From Byssochlamys sp. IMV 00236 (taxonomy: Eukaryota > Ascomycota > Eurotiomycetes > Eurotiales > Thermoascaceae), in assembly GCA_001931875.2 (NCBI GenBank), contig MSJH02000803.1, positions 362-64,361 on the forward strand: a DNA stretch of 64,000 nucleotides, read 5' to 3'. The notes under the pieces are model-generated. The model was not told the origin of the DNA. It saw only the letters and a list, made by a program, of their open reading frames with translations, and searched no databases. A program made the translations under genes and the position numbers. Every line of letters starts with the position of its first letter. The stretch's first letter is position 1. Below are positions 43,855 to 55,063 of the stretch, one piece after another.

Positions 43855-46358
43855 CTTGAGATATTTCAAACGAATGTGGGTGTGGTGGTGAGGATAGAGA
43901 GCGAACTGCTTCAACGGGGGGTGGGGACGCCATCTCTATATAAGCCCACACCGTACAGTCGGTTTTCAGAAGAATTGCCAGCTATAACTACCCCTGCTTA
44001 GTCTTTCTCATAGAGTAAGGTCTGTGGTCTGCACGTATCCAGGATCTAATTAATACCCGCGGTCATGTTAGTAGTGAGCAGGTAGTTACATGGCCGCGAA
44101 AGTGGCGCATGGCCTCATTCAGGAACAGACCCGGCACGATCCGGCTAAAATCTGCACTTTTGGGATCGAGACTAATAGACAAATAAAGCGACAGGTCTGT
44201 CGGGCATTGAGCCGAAGAGCGAAGACAACTGGGATAAATTATTATAGGACAACGTCTTATGAGTGGGGAGACCGAGGTTCTACTGGAAAGATCGACATGT
44301 GGAGATATAGAAAGCTCTGTGATTGATTGAGTTAGTTATCTAGTTATAAAACGGAATAGAAGACAAGGTACAGGAGTTTGTCTAGCCCGAGATGGCTAAT
44401 TTAACAAGGGAGAACTATCACCTGTTCCTGAGTTGAGATTCTGAGCAGTGTCAAAAGAATAATAGGGGCTTGACTAAGGGCAGTCGTAAACAGTTTCCAG
44501 ATCTGTCCCGCTGGCTCAAGTGTCGATCTACTCCGTTAAGGTTCGCATAGAACTGCATCACCTAGCAGACAGGTCTGATAGAGAATGGTATTGAAACAAA
44601 CCGATTCAATCGAAATCAGCAATGGTAAGAGATCGCAAAGAAAAAGGAGTACTGTAACTACTACTAACTTAACTTACTGCAGTAAACAACATCTGTGGGG
44701 ACAAATAACATGTCCCATGTCCCCACGACTCCCCACTCATCCCACACTACGGAGTACATTTCGTAGTTTAAACGTCCACTCCACGAACTCTACTCTTCTC
44801 TTTTTATTGAAAAAGAGAGCTCCAACAGATGCAATTTTTCTTCAAAATGCCGAATTTCGTAAAAGATCTTCGTTAAATATCACGCTAGTACCTCATTCGA
44901 ATTCCTCCCACGAGATCATTAATAGAGGGATATTCTAATGGACCATAATCTATCTAGGTATTTAGCATTGCGACAGTAGCATCTCGGAGCAATACATATA
45001 CATATATTGATCCTTGCTATGGCTTAAAACCACCGGTTTATGACTTACGGTGCCGAACATTTCGAACCTTGTTTCGTGGAAGTCTCTCTGTCGGCGTACA
45101 AAGCAAACGCCAGGTGATCTGCAATCATCTGTTACACAACGTTCCCGTATGGAATTGGATCGAACCTACTGGATCCTGTATGCTAGAGATAAATAAGGGG
45201 TCAAATCCCCCCTAGATCTAGAGTCAAGCAAGCAATTCAAATCCTGCTTCCGTGCTGTTTAGGATTCGACACTCTCTCCACAATCTCGTCCATCTTTCCA
45301 AGCCATTCATTCACGTCCCACTTCGAAGATGAAAGCCTTCCATTCAAGCCCTGTACCTATGTACTAGATCTTGGTTCCGAGATAGTAGCCAAATACAAAT
45401 GCACTAGCCAGATCTCGTGGATCTATAAGCACTACGCGGTGCTTTTTTCAGTCAATTAGTCTCTGATTCATCTGGAAAATAAATGAAGGCACACACATAG
45501 ACAAGTCTCATAACGTTGATACTTCTCTGGCATAGTCCTACTGAAATCACTTCAAAGCCCGCCTGGGTGTATGTTCGTCACGAACAACGCATTCTGTTCG
45601 TGCTGCTCTTCGATCATTTCGATGATGCGAGCCTGTGCAAACTTGCTCGCATATATCGAGGAGATGAAGATTGCAGAGTTAAAAGGACAATTAGTTTATT
45701 TCACAGATTAATTGTAGCAGAGTAAGAGGTTTTTAGCGGAAAGGCGGTGTTCTGGCAGTTAGATAAGACTGGTTGTATTGTATGTACTTGTAATTTCTAA
45801 GTTTACTACGAATTTTGCCCGGCCATACGTTTTATCCAATACTAGATATATTGTTAATTCGACTCTCTCACTCCTATAAGCCTATCAAGGGTCTTGACGA
45901 CAAAATTAATTCACCGGCACATTGATTGCACGCAACATTATCCCCTTTACTGCGGATGTCACCTGCCTCGCTCTGCGCTACGTAAATATCGCACGGTCAG
46001 TTTATCTGCCTAATCATTGCATTTGCCATTGTGCCCTGGTAACTCTGTTCCTACCGATTGTCATGCTCTCGGTCAGGTCGTAGGAGTGACCTGAAACAAG
46101 CATGTAGGAGAATGTATCGACTGCCAATGGATTCCTCAGCTTTCTGGACGGATATTCGGTATTCCAAGGACCGGTTGCGGGCATCATAATTGTAGACTAC
46201 TTCTTCATCCGACAAGGCCATCTGCATCTCGGCAATATGTTCAACCAGTCACCATTGGGACGATACTTTTGCTCCTTGTGTTAGAGATTCTCCAGGGACG
46301 GTTACGATGCCCCTTGAACTTTTTATAGACCTCGTGACTCGTTTCTCAGCTGTTGTAT
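43855..46358. other. AT-rich gene-poor region
   Basis: About 2.5 kb without a supportable gene. The left end is the tannase promoter. A dispersed-repeat copy lies at 45187-45271. Frames at 44090, 44585 and 45516 are short and lack domains. The composition resembles 8.4-11.8 kb and suggests old repeats. Confidence 0.45.
45187..45271. repeat. Dispersed repeat, copy 2
   Basis: This is the partner of 9705-9812 in the same orientation, sharing AGATAAATA, GGGTCAAATCCCCCCTAGA, CAAGCAAGCAATTCAA, CTGCTTCCGTGCT and GGATTCGACA. The copy is shorter by small deletions. Similarity fades on both sides, so borders are approximate. Confidence 0.6.
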
Positions 46359-46458
46359 GGATGGCCGGGTCGTCGGGTTATAAATTACCAATAGTAGTAA
46401 TTTTCAATGAAACAACTGGTAAGTATTGGTAATTTGTAACCCGACGACCGGGCCATCC
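46359..46458. repeat. Inverted repeat with 35-nt arms, 30-nt loop
   Basis: The left arm (46359-46393) begins GGATGGCCGGGTCGTCGGG, and the right arm (46424-46458) is its reverse complement with two mismatches. The arms extend through TAAATTACCAATA. The spacer is 30 nt. Such a long, near-perfect hairpin is not expected by chance. It lies about 110 nt before the predicted ATG of the next gene. It may be a small foldback element or a structured regulatory region. Confidence 0.85.
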
Positions 46459-46570
46459 AACCACTCCCGCTGCAGCTGCCGATCATAAAAGTGCAGACAA
46501 CCCTTATTTCATCACAGCTTTCGTTCCGGCGCGTGGCCTTGTACCGACATCCACAGGAAATCTGTCCGCA

Positions 46571-48509
46571 ATGATATGTTCAGAGAAGGTTCACGTTGGT
46601 CGGTCGTCATGCCTGCTGTGTAGACAAGTTTCGAGTGCCGGATCATATATCCTTGGTGGGTTCTCCCTGCTCATAGCTCATGCCAGGCTAATATACGATT
46701 CACAGACTTAAGGAACAACCTGCTCACAGTCCCTGAGTGCAAAAGTCCGTGCGCAGGCTGCTCTTATTCACCCTACCCGCGGATCTGGTTCCATGCAACC
46801 TGCTACGACGTCCTGCTGGATAGCTTCGAGCCTTCTGAGAAGCCTACTTCGGATGAGTTGGAAAGGTTTGCAAACGCAACCAGTCCATTCTATAAACCTC
46901 AGCGTGAAGAATCCAAAGAAAGCCTCACAGCATTAGAAGGGCTGTTTAGTAAATACGCAAGAGGCATTATCCAAGAAAGTTTTAGTCAAGATTTGCTTAA
47001 GAAATTACCAGTGGAAGTGCAAATCATCATTTCCGAGTTCATTGGTCCATGCTGGTACTTAACCGTGCTTGGAGAGACCAATCGACTGATCCGCCTCTTG
47101 CGAACCTCTTCTGAATCCCAGTGTACGCAACTGAGCTTGACACGGGAAATCTGGATGTCTCGAATACGCTACCGGGGTATTTCTTACCTAGCAAGACTTA
47201 GCAACAAGCCGCTCGGGTCAAATGGGGTGTCCGGTCAGTATTGCATAAAACCGACTAGTAATATCAAACGGATTGTTATGGCAGTCGATTGCATTGGCTT
47301 GCGCGGGATACAATTCATGGACCATGATTCGGTTCCCTCGCCAGACGGATCCCCGTGGTACGAGATTCTCGAAGCTGGACGCTCCTGTCTGGAGGCTAAT
47401 GTGGAATTCAACGTATGGCTTCCTTGGGTTAGCAGCTATTCGGTGACTAACATGGCTAGGGTCTCTTCGTGAGAGGCGTGCGACTCGTTTCTGACGATTC
47501 GTCTCCTATATTCAGAATCTGGAGTTCCCCTTCGCCACCTAAATTTCATCCGTGGAATTTCTTTCACGTCCGAGATAATCTGCGGTTAACCTATGTGAAA
47601 TTCAGTGCTCTAGTTCAAGGCCTTCTCGTATGTTGTGCCGATGGCAAAACTGTGGGAATCCACGGTTTTTCGGGTACGTCGAAAGCCTTCAGGGATTTCG
47701 TCGATCTGATGCATCAACGCACAAGTAAGAGCCATAGACAATGGATCTACTTCCCGTTCAATGAAAATGAATACATCAGAGCAGCTTGGGTCCGGAAGTT
47801 CAAATTTATCAGTGGACTGGCTTCCAATCCTATCCTACTTGTAGGTCCATGATTCCTTTTTCTTTTCTTGCCATGACTCACCAATAAGCTCCAAACCTCC
47901 ACAGGAAGGACCGTTACATTCGGACCGCAATATCCAGGACAAATCGCCGACCAATACGAGTATCATCCATTGGTGACCAATGGCGACAGTGCTATTTCCG
48001 GAATTTTCCATGATGGGCTGGATCCAACCTCTACATCCATCTCAGCGCTCGGGGTTACCTGCAGTGGCCAAGACTGTGCCGAGGCAGGACCGATGCCTAC
48101 GGGTGCTCATTTCGAACCTCCACCAGTCCCTTCCGGTCGAGGCTCAAGAAGCAGTGCCTGGTACATGACGAAGGCCTCACTGAGCAACCTTGTCAAGGTA
48201 AAAGTCTGTAGAGACAAAACCAAACCGCACAATCCATGCCTGGGTATGTTGTTATTCTATGGCGACCGACATATTGAATCCATTGGGCAGATCTGCTGGC
48301 AGCATGGTCTGACTGAAGAGATCTTAAAACCGATGTACGTCGAGATTGGCTACATTGATGAACGAGGCTACATTAGAAACATTCGGAGTGGCTTGGATGA
48401 CCCTGAGCTCGTCCTCCAGACTGGCGAATGGCAGAGGCTGCCTAATCATGGCACCATTGTCTGGTGGTTTGGCCGGTTTGGAGATAGAATCATCACATAT
48501 GATGACTAG
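46571..48509 (+). CDS. F-box-like hypothetical protein
   Basis: Exons 46571-46655, 46706-47468, 47516-47844 and 47905-48509 join in phase to give 593 aa. The N-terminus has Cys pairs (CLLCRQ, CKSPCAGCSY) that may bind zinc, then WFHATCYDVLL. LPVEVQIIISEFIGP at about residue 140 looks like an F-box helix, suggesting a ubiquitin-ligase adaptor. The C-terminal half has VTFGPQYPG and CWQHGLTEEILKPMYVEIGY and resembles a beta-rich substrate domain seen in uncharacterised Eurotiales proteins. Intron 3 was set at GTCCAT (47845) because the stronger-looking GTAGGT donor four bases earlier breaks the frame. The function is unknown. Confidence 0.68.
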
Positions 48510-48613
48510 GATATATACAGCGCATGAGAAATACAAAAGGCAGACGTTCATTCTTAGGTTCACTAGAACGAGATATTCAAGGCGGGAAGCAATGCCGCTG
48601 CACTTCCATTGCC

Positions 48614-49147
48614 CTACATAGATGGTGGGACACTTTTCATCGTTCTAACAGCCTGTGTGATTAGCCGAGCCTCTGGGCTGTGTACCTCAATGTACTCGCT
48701 ACGCTCAGCTAATTGGCCTGAGCCGAATAGCGGCATCAGGTAATCATCACTCGGTCCACAGCTCCATGCTCTACCTCTCGTGCCAAATGAGGTGAACGCA
48801 TACACAAAATTTAACTCGGAATGTTCTCCAAGGTATCTCATACAAGCATCAAATGCTTGATGTTCGGCCTCTTCGACATCTTGAGGTCCTGCATCCAACG
48901 CTTTTGCTTCATGGAACGCAAGAACAGCCAGCTTATAATCTGAACCCAGATATTCGATGGTAATATCTACTCGTCGACGGCCACTTCCCTCTGGAGGAGT
49001 CTCCTGAGAAACGACCCAGTCTTTCTCCGAAAAGAAGTGTTTGTTCCATAAATGAGTCCAGAGTGTGGCAGAGGCCCATTCATCTGAGGGTTGCTCCTGG
49101 GCTCTCGTCCAAAGCGCCATAAGGACGTCGTCAATAATGAGGGACAT
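48614..49147 (-). CDS. PD-(D/E)XK nuclease-like hypothetical protein
   Basis: A single-exon gene of 177 aa from ATG 49147. The core VDITIEYLGSDYKLAVLAFHEAKA has an Asp on one strand and Glu-x-Lys on the next, the arrangement of the PD-(D/E)XK nuclease fold. A helical region with EAEHQAFDACMRYL follows. Such small proteins are common in Eurotiales and uncharacterised, and nuclease activity is not shown. It converges with the F-box-like gene, with about 100 nt between stops. No signal peptide or membrane segment. Confidence 0.58.
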   Translation of the reverse strand: MSLIIDDVLMALWTRAQEQPSDEWASATLWTHLWNKHFFSEKDWVVSQETPPEGSGRRRVDITIEYLGSDYKLAVLAFHEAKALDAGPQDVEEAEHQAFDACMRYLGEHSELNFVYAFTSFGTRGRAWSCGPSDDYLMPLFGSGQLAERSEYIEVHSPEARLITQAVRTMKSVPPSM

Positions 49148-51031
49148 TTTCTTGTAATGGTTAGTTGCAGCATATATATTTGCTTAATCTTCCCTTACCA
49201 GTCAGATTTCCATTCGCTCAGTTGAAAGTGGAAAAGTTCTCCTCTGATACTTGGAAATAGCAGTATGTGGGAGATGGCCAAAGAGAATGGAAGTTTGATC
49301 GTATTATTTAACACTCTGTCATAGTTTGTAACTTTGTGAGCGTCAAAAGGAAGAAAGGGCTGATCTCTGATATTTCGTGAGTATTAAGAATTTGGATTCC
49401 CATGAGACCGTAGCGGCCCTTTATAGCCTAATGAGAAACAGGGTATCTGGCGATTTATCTGCGCATATACAACTAGTATGGAATCCAGCGTTGCAGGGTC
49501 CAATCAATCCAGCCACAGTGCAACGGCTGCTTTTAAGCACATGCAAGGGTATATTATGGGCGGCAATGAAGAGTCCAGGTATCCATGTCACTAAATACGG
49601 CATCTAGTCAGAATAGCAAGCGTAAAAGTGTTCTATAGTTTCTGTAGCCGCCATAATTGCACAGAGTTAAATTTCTAATTAGAGTAAATAGTAACTTTTC
49701 CTATCAAGTGGCACATGTATATAGTAACTAATAATTAGGATCTATTTTGTATGAGCGTTATCCAACTGGTTAGATTGCTTAGATGACAAATATCAATGCC
49801 ATTAATTATATTATCGCTAAAACTGCGTGAAATATGAGCACCCATGCACAGCCTGTTATTATTTATAGCGCTATCACGGTGCTTCCGCGAAATAGCTTTC
49901 TTATCATTTACCAATGAAATTCTAAAACTGAGACCTTGTAATATCAGGCATAATAGCCAAAATAGCGTCAGTGCCTAAGCGCTCAGCACGTAGCAAGCTC
50001 TCCAATAATATCCTTGCTCTAGATACCTGAGTCCTGGAGTAACAGCCCCCAACCCCCACCTATCTTATAAAACATGACCATCGTAGTATTGTGGAGTCCC
50101 ATAGCGTTATCTGACGGCATGTACTGTGCTCCCAGGATCTCACTTAGCATAGTTTGCTGCCTCACATTAATAAGGTAAGTATAGCCTTGTTAACAATATC
50201 GATCAATTGCAACCGCTTAATATGTGTAACTAAACCCTGCATATCCTAACTTTCGGTGGATTCAGCTGCACATTTTACCCTTCCCAACGCTTTTTACCTC
50301 GTGAACATTTTTATCCACTGTAGCATCCACGGCCTAATAACAGCTACAGTAACCCAGCTTGCCTGTTTGGACAAGGATGGAGCGTATTACAAGTATGATG
50401 AACAACTGGTAACCACATTGCCTAAGAGCTCTGTAAACTTTGCTCATCGTCGTAGTAGAACAATCTAAAGGCACCCTTAGACCAAGGTTGGATAGCCATG
50501 TACGATGCTAATCGTGTAATGGTATTCAATTCCGAAGGGCGACACTTGAAAGATATCATTTTTTACTACCAAGAATCCAACCTGTCCAACCTGGGGTGGA
50601 AAGTATTATGATATTCTTTTCGTTGCGAGTGGGAAGGATCGACGGCCGAGTGCCAGTACGGATGATGAGAGGGGCATATGTTCAAATTTAAGCCTACAGA
50701 TGCGCGCGGACAGCCAAAGTACGAGTTTGCAGGGTAGATTTGCCCAAAATGCGACGCGAGATTAAGCTGCAGTGAGCCATCTCCTACATAGAGCCTATAA
50801 TAGGCAATATATTTTATTGAGAGATACTGAGGCAAGAAAGTGCTCTATGGACAATGTGCTATGTACCAGGTTGTGTGAGCAATGATGGCATATCTTCCAG
50901 CTGTATGAGTTCATTCCTCATCCAGCTCTATGAGAATGGGAAAATTGGAATGTGGCCTCTTGATATACTGATATTCGCACGCTAAGATATGAAGCGGTAT
51001 GTCCGAAGTATTGTTATTCACAATGCTATAA
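49148..51031. other. AT-rich intergenic region
   Basis: About 1.9 kb with no supportable gene. Frames at 49377 (77 codons) and 50256 (71 codons) lack domains. The composition suggests degenerate DNA. Confidence 0.45.
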
Positions 51032-52147
51032 TTACAACCTCGCCTTCTCACCATCTGCCTCATTAGTAAGAACATATCTATACCTCGCCTTCCCCTCATG
51101 CATATCCACTAACGCCTCATTGACCTCTTTCATCGGTCTCGTTTGAACCCACGGCAAAACTTTCTTCTCAGCTGCCAATTCAAGCATCCGCCTAATCTCT
51201 TCCGGAGACCCAATATTAGATCCTGTGAGCTTGACACCTTTCATAATCAAACTCCCCGCCCTGATAGGTGGTAAGGGATCCTCCGGTGCACCAAGCTGGA
51301 CGAATGATCCATTTAATTTGAGCAAACGGAGGTACTGGGACAGTGGCATTTTCGGTGAGGAGACCGTGCAGAGAATGATATCGAGTGTGCTAGAGTTTTT
51401 CTTCGCCCAATTCTTATCTTCGTCTGTAGCGATGAATGCATCTGCTCCAAGGCCCTTGATTGCATCGTCGCGCTTGCTGGATGTCCGAGAGACAGCCACC
51501 ACGCGATCACAATTCAGCGCTTTCGCGAATTGGATACCTAAATGCCCTAACCCGCCGATTCCGATGATACCAACTGATTTCCCCGGGCCGACGCCGCACT
51601 GAACTAAGGGCGAGAAGACAGTAATTCCCGCGCAAAGCAATGGCGCAGCTTCTGCAGATGGCAATGCGTCGGGAATTTTGAATACAAAATGCGCTGGTCC
51701 ACGCCAATACGTCGCGTATCCGCCGTAGGATTTGCTTCCATCAGCGTACCGCGAGGCATATGTTCCCGTAATACGAGGACAGTAGTTCTCCCTTTTGGTC
51801 GAGCAGGCCTCACAATCGGGCTTGAGGCATGACATGCTCTGCGGACCAACGCCAACGCGGTCACCAACTTTGATGGCTCTTGAAGCGGGAGAAGAAGCCA
51901 GCGTTGCCACTCCAGAACCGACTCGTGTGGCTATCCCGATAATCTCATGGCCGACGACACATGGATAATCTGTTGGACCCCAGCCTGAGCGGAGGGTATG
52001 GATGTCTGAGCCGCAGACCCCACAGTGCGTGATTTTGATCTCGATGTCAATGTTTGTGAAGGGTTTGGGTTTAAATGTGGTGAAGGTGAGAGGACCGGTT
52101 GCGGAGTGAGCAACCCAGCCGTGGAAATTGGTAGCTTGAGCAGACAT
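51032..52147 (-). CDS. Zinc-type NADP-dependent alcohol dehydrogenase (ADH6/cinnamyl-alcohol family)
   Basis: A single-exon gene of 371 aa, start ATG at 52147. The catalytic zinc ligands are in HCGVCGSDIH and GHE. The structural zinc Cys cluster is CLKPDCEACSTKRENYC, and the cofactor loop is GIGGLGHLG. YGGYATYWRGP and the order of motifs fit the cinnamyl-alcohol/Adh6p group of medium-chain dehydrogenases, which reduce aliphatic and aromatic aldehydes with NADPH in the cytosol. It is within 26 kb of the NRPS-like reductase, but nothing in the sequence ties them together. Confidence 0.92.
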   Translation of the reverse strand: MSAQATNFHGWVAHSATGPLTFTTFKPKPFTNIDIEIKITHCGVCGSDIHTLRSGWGPTDYPCVVGHEIIGIATRVGSGVATLASSPASRAIKVGDRVGVGPQSMSCLKPDCEACSTKRENYCPRITGTYASRYADGSKSYGGYATYWRGPAHFVFKIPDALPSAEAAPLLCAGITVFSPLVQCGVGPGKSVGIIGIGGLGHLGIQFAKALNCDRVVAVSRTSSKRDDAIKGLGADAFIATDEDKNWAKKNSSTLDIILCTVSSPKMPLSQYLRLLKLNGSFVQLGAPEDPLPPIRAGSLIMKGVKLTGSNIGSPEEIRRMLELAAEKKVLPWVQTRPMKEVNEALVDMHEGKARYRYVLTNEADGEKARL

Positions 52148-52892
52148 GGTCACTTCTTCAGATCAATGAGGTCGACAGTTAGTCTGCAAGAAGAATTCCA
52201 AAGTGACTCCGAGAGGAACAGCTGTTTGGTCCTTCTTTTTCCGCCTTGGAGAGTTGATTTCTCGAGGTTTCGCAAACACACCATACACGGATAATTATGT
52301 ATTAGTCCGGAGGCCTTCCTTTGTATATAGACACAGGGGTATAGCAAGTGACGCTGGCCAAAAATCGACTTCCGAGGCCGACTCTATTGAGCGCGGACTA
52401 AAAGTAGCAACTCTATCAGGATTCCGGAAGTTCCTAGGGCTCAGGTGGTATCCAGTAAGAGTCAAGATACTTGTATATGTAATGCTGGCACTCAATGATT
52501 CCGGCCTTGGTTGAATACCTTCTTGACGAGGTGAGCCTGTCGTCTAATATGGAACACAGGACTCCGCGCTAGTCATGTTAAAGGGAGAATTGCCGAGGTT
52601 GCGCTACGAACGTGGAGTTGACAGGTAGCATCACCATCAACACTGAGCAAATCATGAGAAGAGCATGCCAACATATTTACTCTCGCGATCCCGGTGATTG
52701 GATTGGTCAGTTCAACTACTAGTTGATGGTACAGACTTCCACGTCTTCGAAGTCTAACTAAATGCTGTATCTGGCCTATGCAAAACGACGACGCGAACTT
52801 TTCGAATACACATAGTCATACATTCACGCTGGATTGCTCGCTCACAAGGATGGGTATCAAGCAAATTCAGAGACCAAATCCCGCTAAATCGG
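52148..52892. other. Intergenic region between ADH and ADIP-like gene
   Basis: ADH promoter (minus strand) plus the 3' region of the next minus-strand gene. Mirrored short frames at 52203-52514 have no domain. Confidence 0.5.
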
Positions 52893-54747
52893 TTATAAGG
52901 AAGGCACTCCCATCAGCTCGTCAAGCTCGTCGCTCGTCAGCGTACTTCTCCGCCGTTCGCGTCGTCGCTTGCTCGAGTCCTTCAACGCACGACTTCTCTT
53001 GCGGCTCTCTTCTTGTTTTCTGGCCTCGAGTGCCTCGTGAGCCTCAGCTTCCACAGCGGCAAGTTTCTCTGACACGCTCATATGGCGAGGATTTGTTCCC
53101 TGTGTATATCACTGTCAGACTCACATACACCGATATGTCTTTGATTTGGTTACTTACGTGTCGCGATTTCGGTTCTACCCGTCTTCGGGTTGGTCTCTGA
53201 GTGACACTTCCAGATTTATGTGCTTTCACTGGTATAGTTTCATCTTCTTCCTTTCCCTGATCCTGCGATGACTCGATGAGATCTGCGTGAAAAGAGACCT
53301 TGCGTGGAGACTTGGAGCTGATATTTCTGTTCCGCTCACCCAGAGCCCGGCTAGGCTGTAGGCTCGGTTTTCTCACGGGTAAAGCACTATCATTGGTAGA
53401 AGGGGTATCATCTCTCGATATCGATTCAGGCACTGCTTCTTCTTCGTCTTTTTCTTCTTCCCCTTCGCTTTCTTGTTCTTCCTCATATATAGGGGGCGTC
53501 GAATTTGTCTGGAGTCCTTCGTTCACTGAACGCTTGACTGAATTCATATCAGATCCTATTCCCAGTTCGATTTTCAACTCAGCAGCCTGAAAGGAATCTC
53601 CTCCGTCAGACAGCCGTTTATGCCAGCCATCCATCATCCTCACTGCCTGCTTCCATTTGATCTCCATTCTTTCCCAGTCTTCCCGCAGGCGCTGAATCTC
53701 CTCGTCGCGTATCTCGACCTCCTCAAGAGGCACGAATGAAGGATTGGTCAGCAGGTTCCGGAGATGGTCGAGAACGACTTCCATCTCTGAGGATAATTCT
53801 TCGTAGGATGTTGGAAGCGCGGTAACAGGACCAGTGTTAGCACTGTGAGAAGTCATGATCGAAACCTCAGGCGCATCGCCATTTCCTTCCTCAACGCCAG
53901 AGAGTCCCTGCAGTTCCTTCAATGTACGTATCGTGTTCCTGGAGAGTGAAATCAGGGTATCGTTCTCGTCACTCAAATTCTGGCAAAGCTCCGTTAAGAA
54001 TTCTGTCGTCTCTTGTTTCAGGCTATATCCTGGGTTGTTGACGCTGTCATCACTTGATACCGTCTTTGATCTCAAGCTCCTGTCAGATGCTGGATTTATG
54101 TTGATAGTCGTAACTCCTAAGCCTTCCCGCTTCCCTCGTTGCCTGTCAGTCAAATGCGACTTCAACCTCTGCAATTCAATATCCCTCTTGCGGACGTCAT
54201 TCGCACACTGTGCCCGTATCTGTTGAATCGTGGTCTTCATGCGCTGTACATTTTCCTTCAGGCCTCGAATAGTCGACTCGGCGCTGCGCATGTTTGTTTT
54301 GAACGTTCGCTCCTGGCCCTCCGCCAGAGCTAGGGATCGTTTCAGGTCAGAGTTCTTCGTCTTGAGCTTCTCCTATATCATGCAAAAGCCTATGGTAAGT
54401 GAGGAGCCCTCGCAGTTGAGGATGTCAACATACAATCTCGACGGTCTGTTGCGACTCGTTGGCTCGCAACATTCGAATAGTGGTGGCCAGGTTCTCTCTG
54501 TGCTCTGCTTCTCTCTGTGGATCTGGCGTCAATTGATGCTCGTATGTTTTCATCGAGTTACACGCACATCTCTCCTCACCACGAGGTCGTTGACAAGATT
54601 GATGATCCTAGCCATCGTGCCATCCGTTCCACCAGGTCCCTCCTCAGGGCGCGCGAAATCGATTGGTTTCCCATTTTTCAGGAGACCCCTTGCGAGAAGG
54701 AGGTTATTAATATAAGTCGACGCGGCCTCGAGACTTTGGGGCTCCAT
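52893..54747 (-). CDS. ADIP-domain coiled-coil protein, NIMA-interactor (TinA)-like
   Basis: Four exons on the minus strand, 54747-54568, 54514-54434, 54372-53158 and 53099-52893, give 560 aa. The N-terminal 300 residues match the afadin/alpha-actinin-binding (ADIP) arrangement: SLEAASTYINNLLLARGLL, then REAEHRENLATTIRMLRANE, long coiled coils, and WERMEIKWKQAVRMMDGWHKR. The centre is acidic (EEEQESEGEEEKDEEE). The tail is basic with a final coil (SEKLAAVEAEAHEALEARK). In Aspergillus nidulans a protein of this type interacts with the NIMA mitotic kinase and locates to spindle pole bodies. That role is assumed from family resemblance. Confidence 0.75.
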
Positions 54748-55063
54748 TGTTGTGGTAAGTATGTATCCTCTCTGTCCGCGAGAGAGTTGGTTGTCGCAGC
54801 CCAGCTTGATCCCGGTCGGTCGGCTTCACTCACCAAAAGAGGAAGAAAGTAAACACCCGTTGGCTGTGGGGAGCCGAAGACGCCAAGTGCGCATTCTAGT
54901 TGCTGGGCACGTGCCGTTCGCGTCGCCCGACGTGTTACGGGAGCTTTCGCAGGTCGTGTAACAATTAACTATCGCCAAACTAGAGGGGGCGCTAGATAAT
55001 GCCTGTGGTCAAGGCCACAATAATGCCCACATGTACGTCCCTCACAGATCAAAAGATATAATC
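54748..55063. promoter_or_regulatory. Divergent promoter between ADIP-like and TPR/F-box genes
   Basis: 316 nt separate two divergent starts. A GGGCACGTGCC E-box-type palindrome occurs at about 54904-54914, and a short AATTAACTATCGCC word follows. An upstream in-frame ATG at 55031 could extend the plus-strand protein by 11 residues. Confidence 0.45.

Noticed and set aside
53300..54226. Plus-strand frames over the ADIP-like gene
   Set aside because: Ser-rich shadow frames opposite a well-supported spliced gene.
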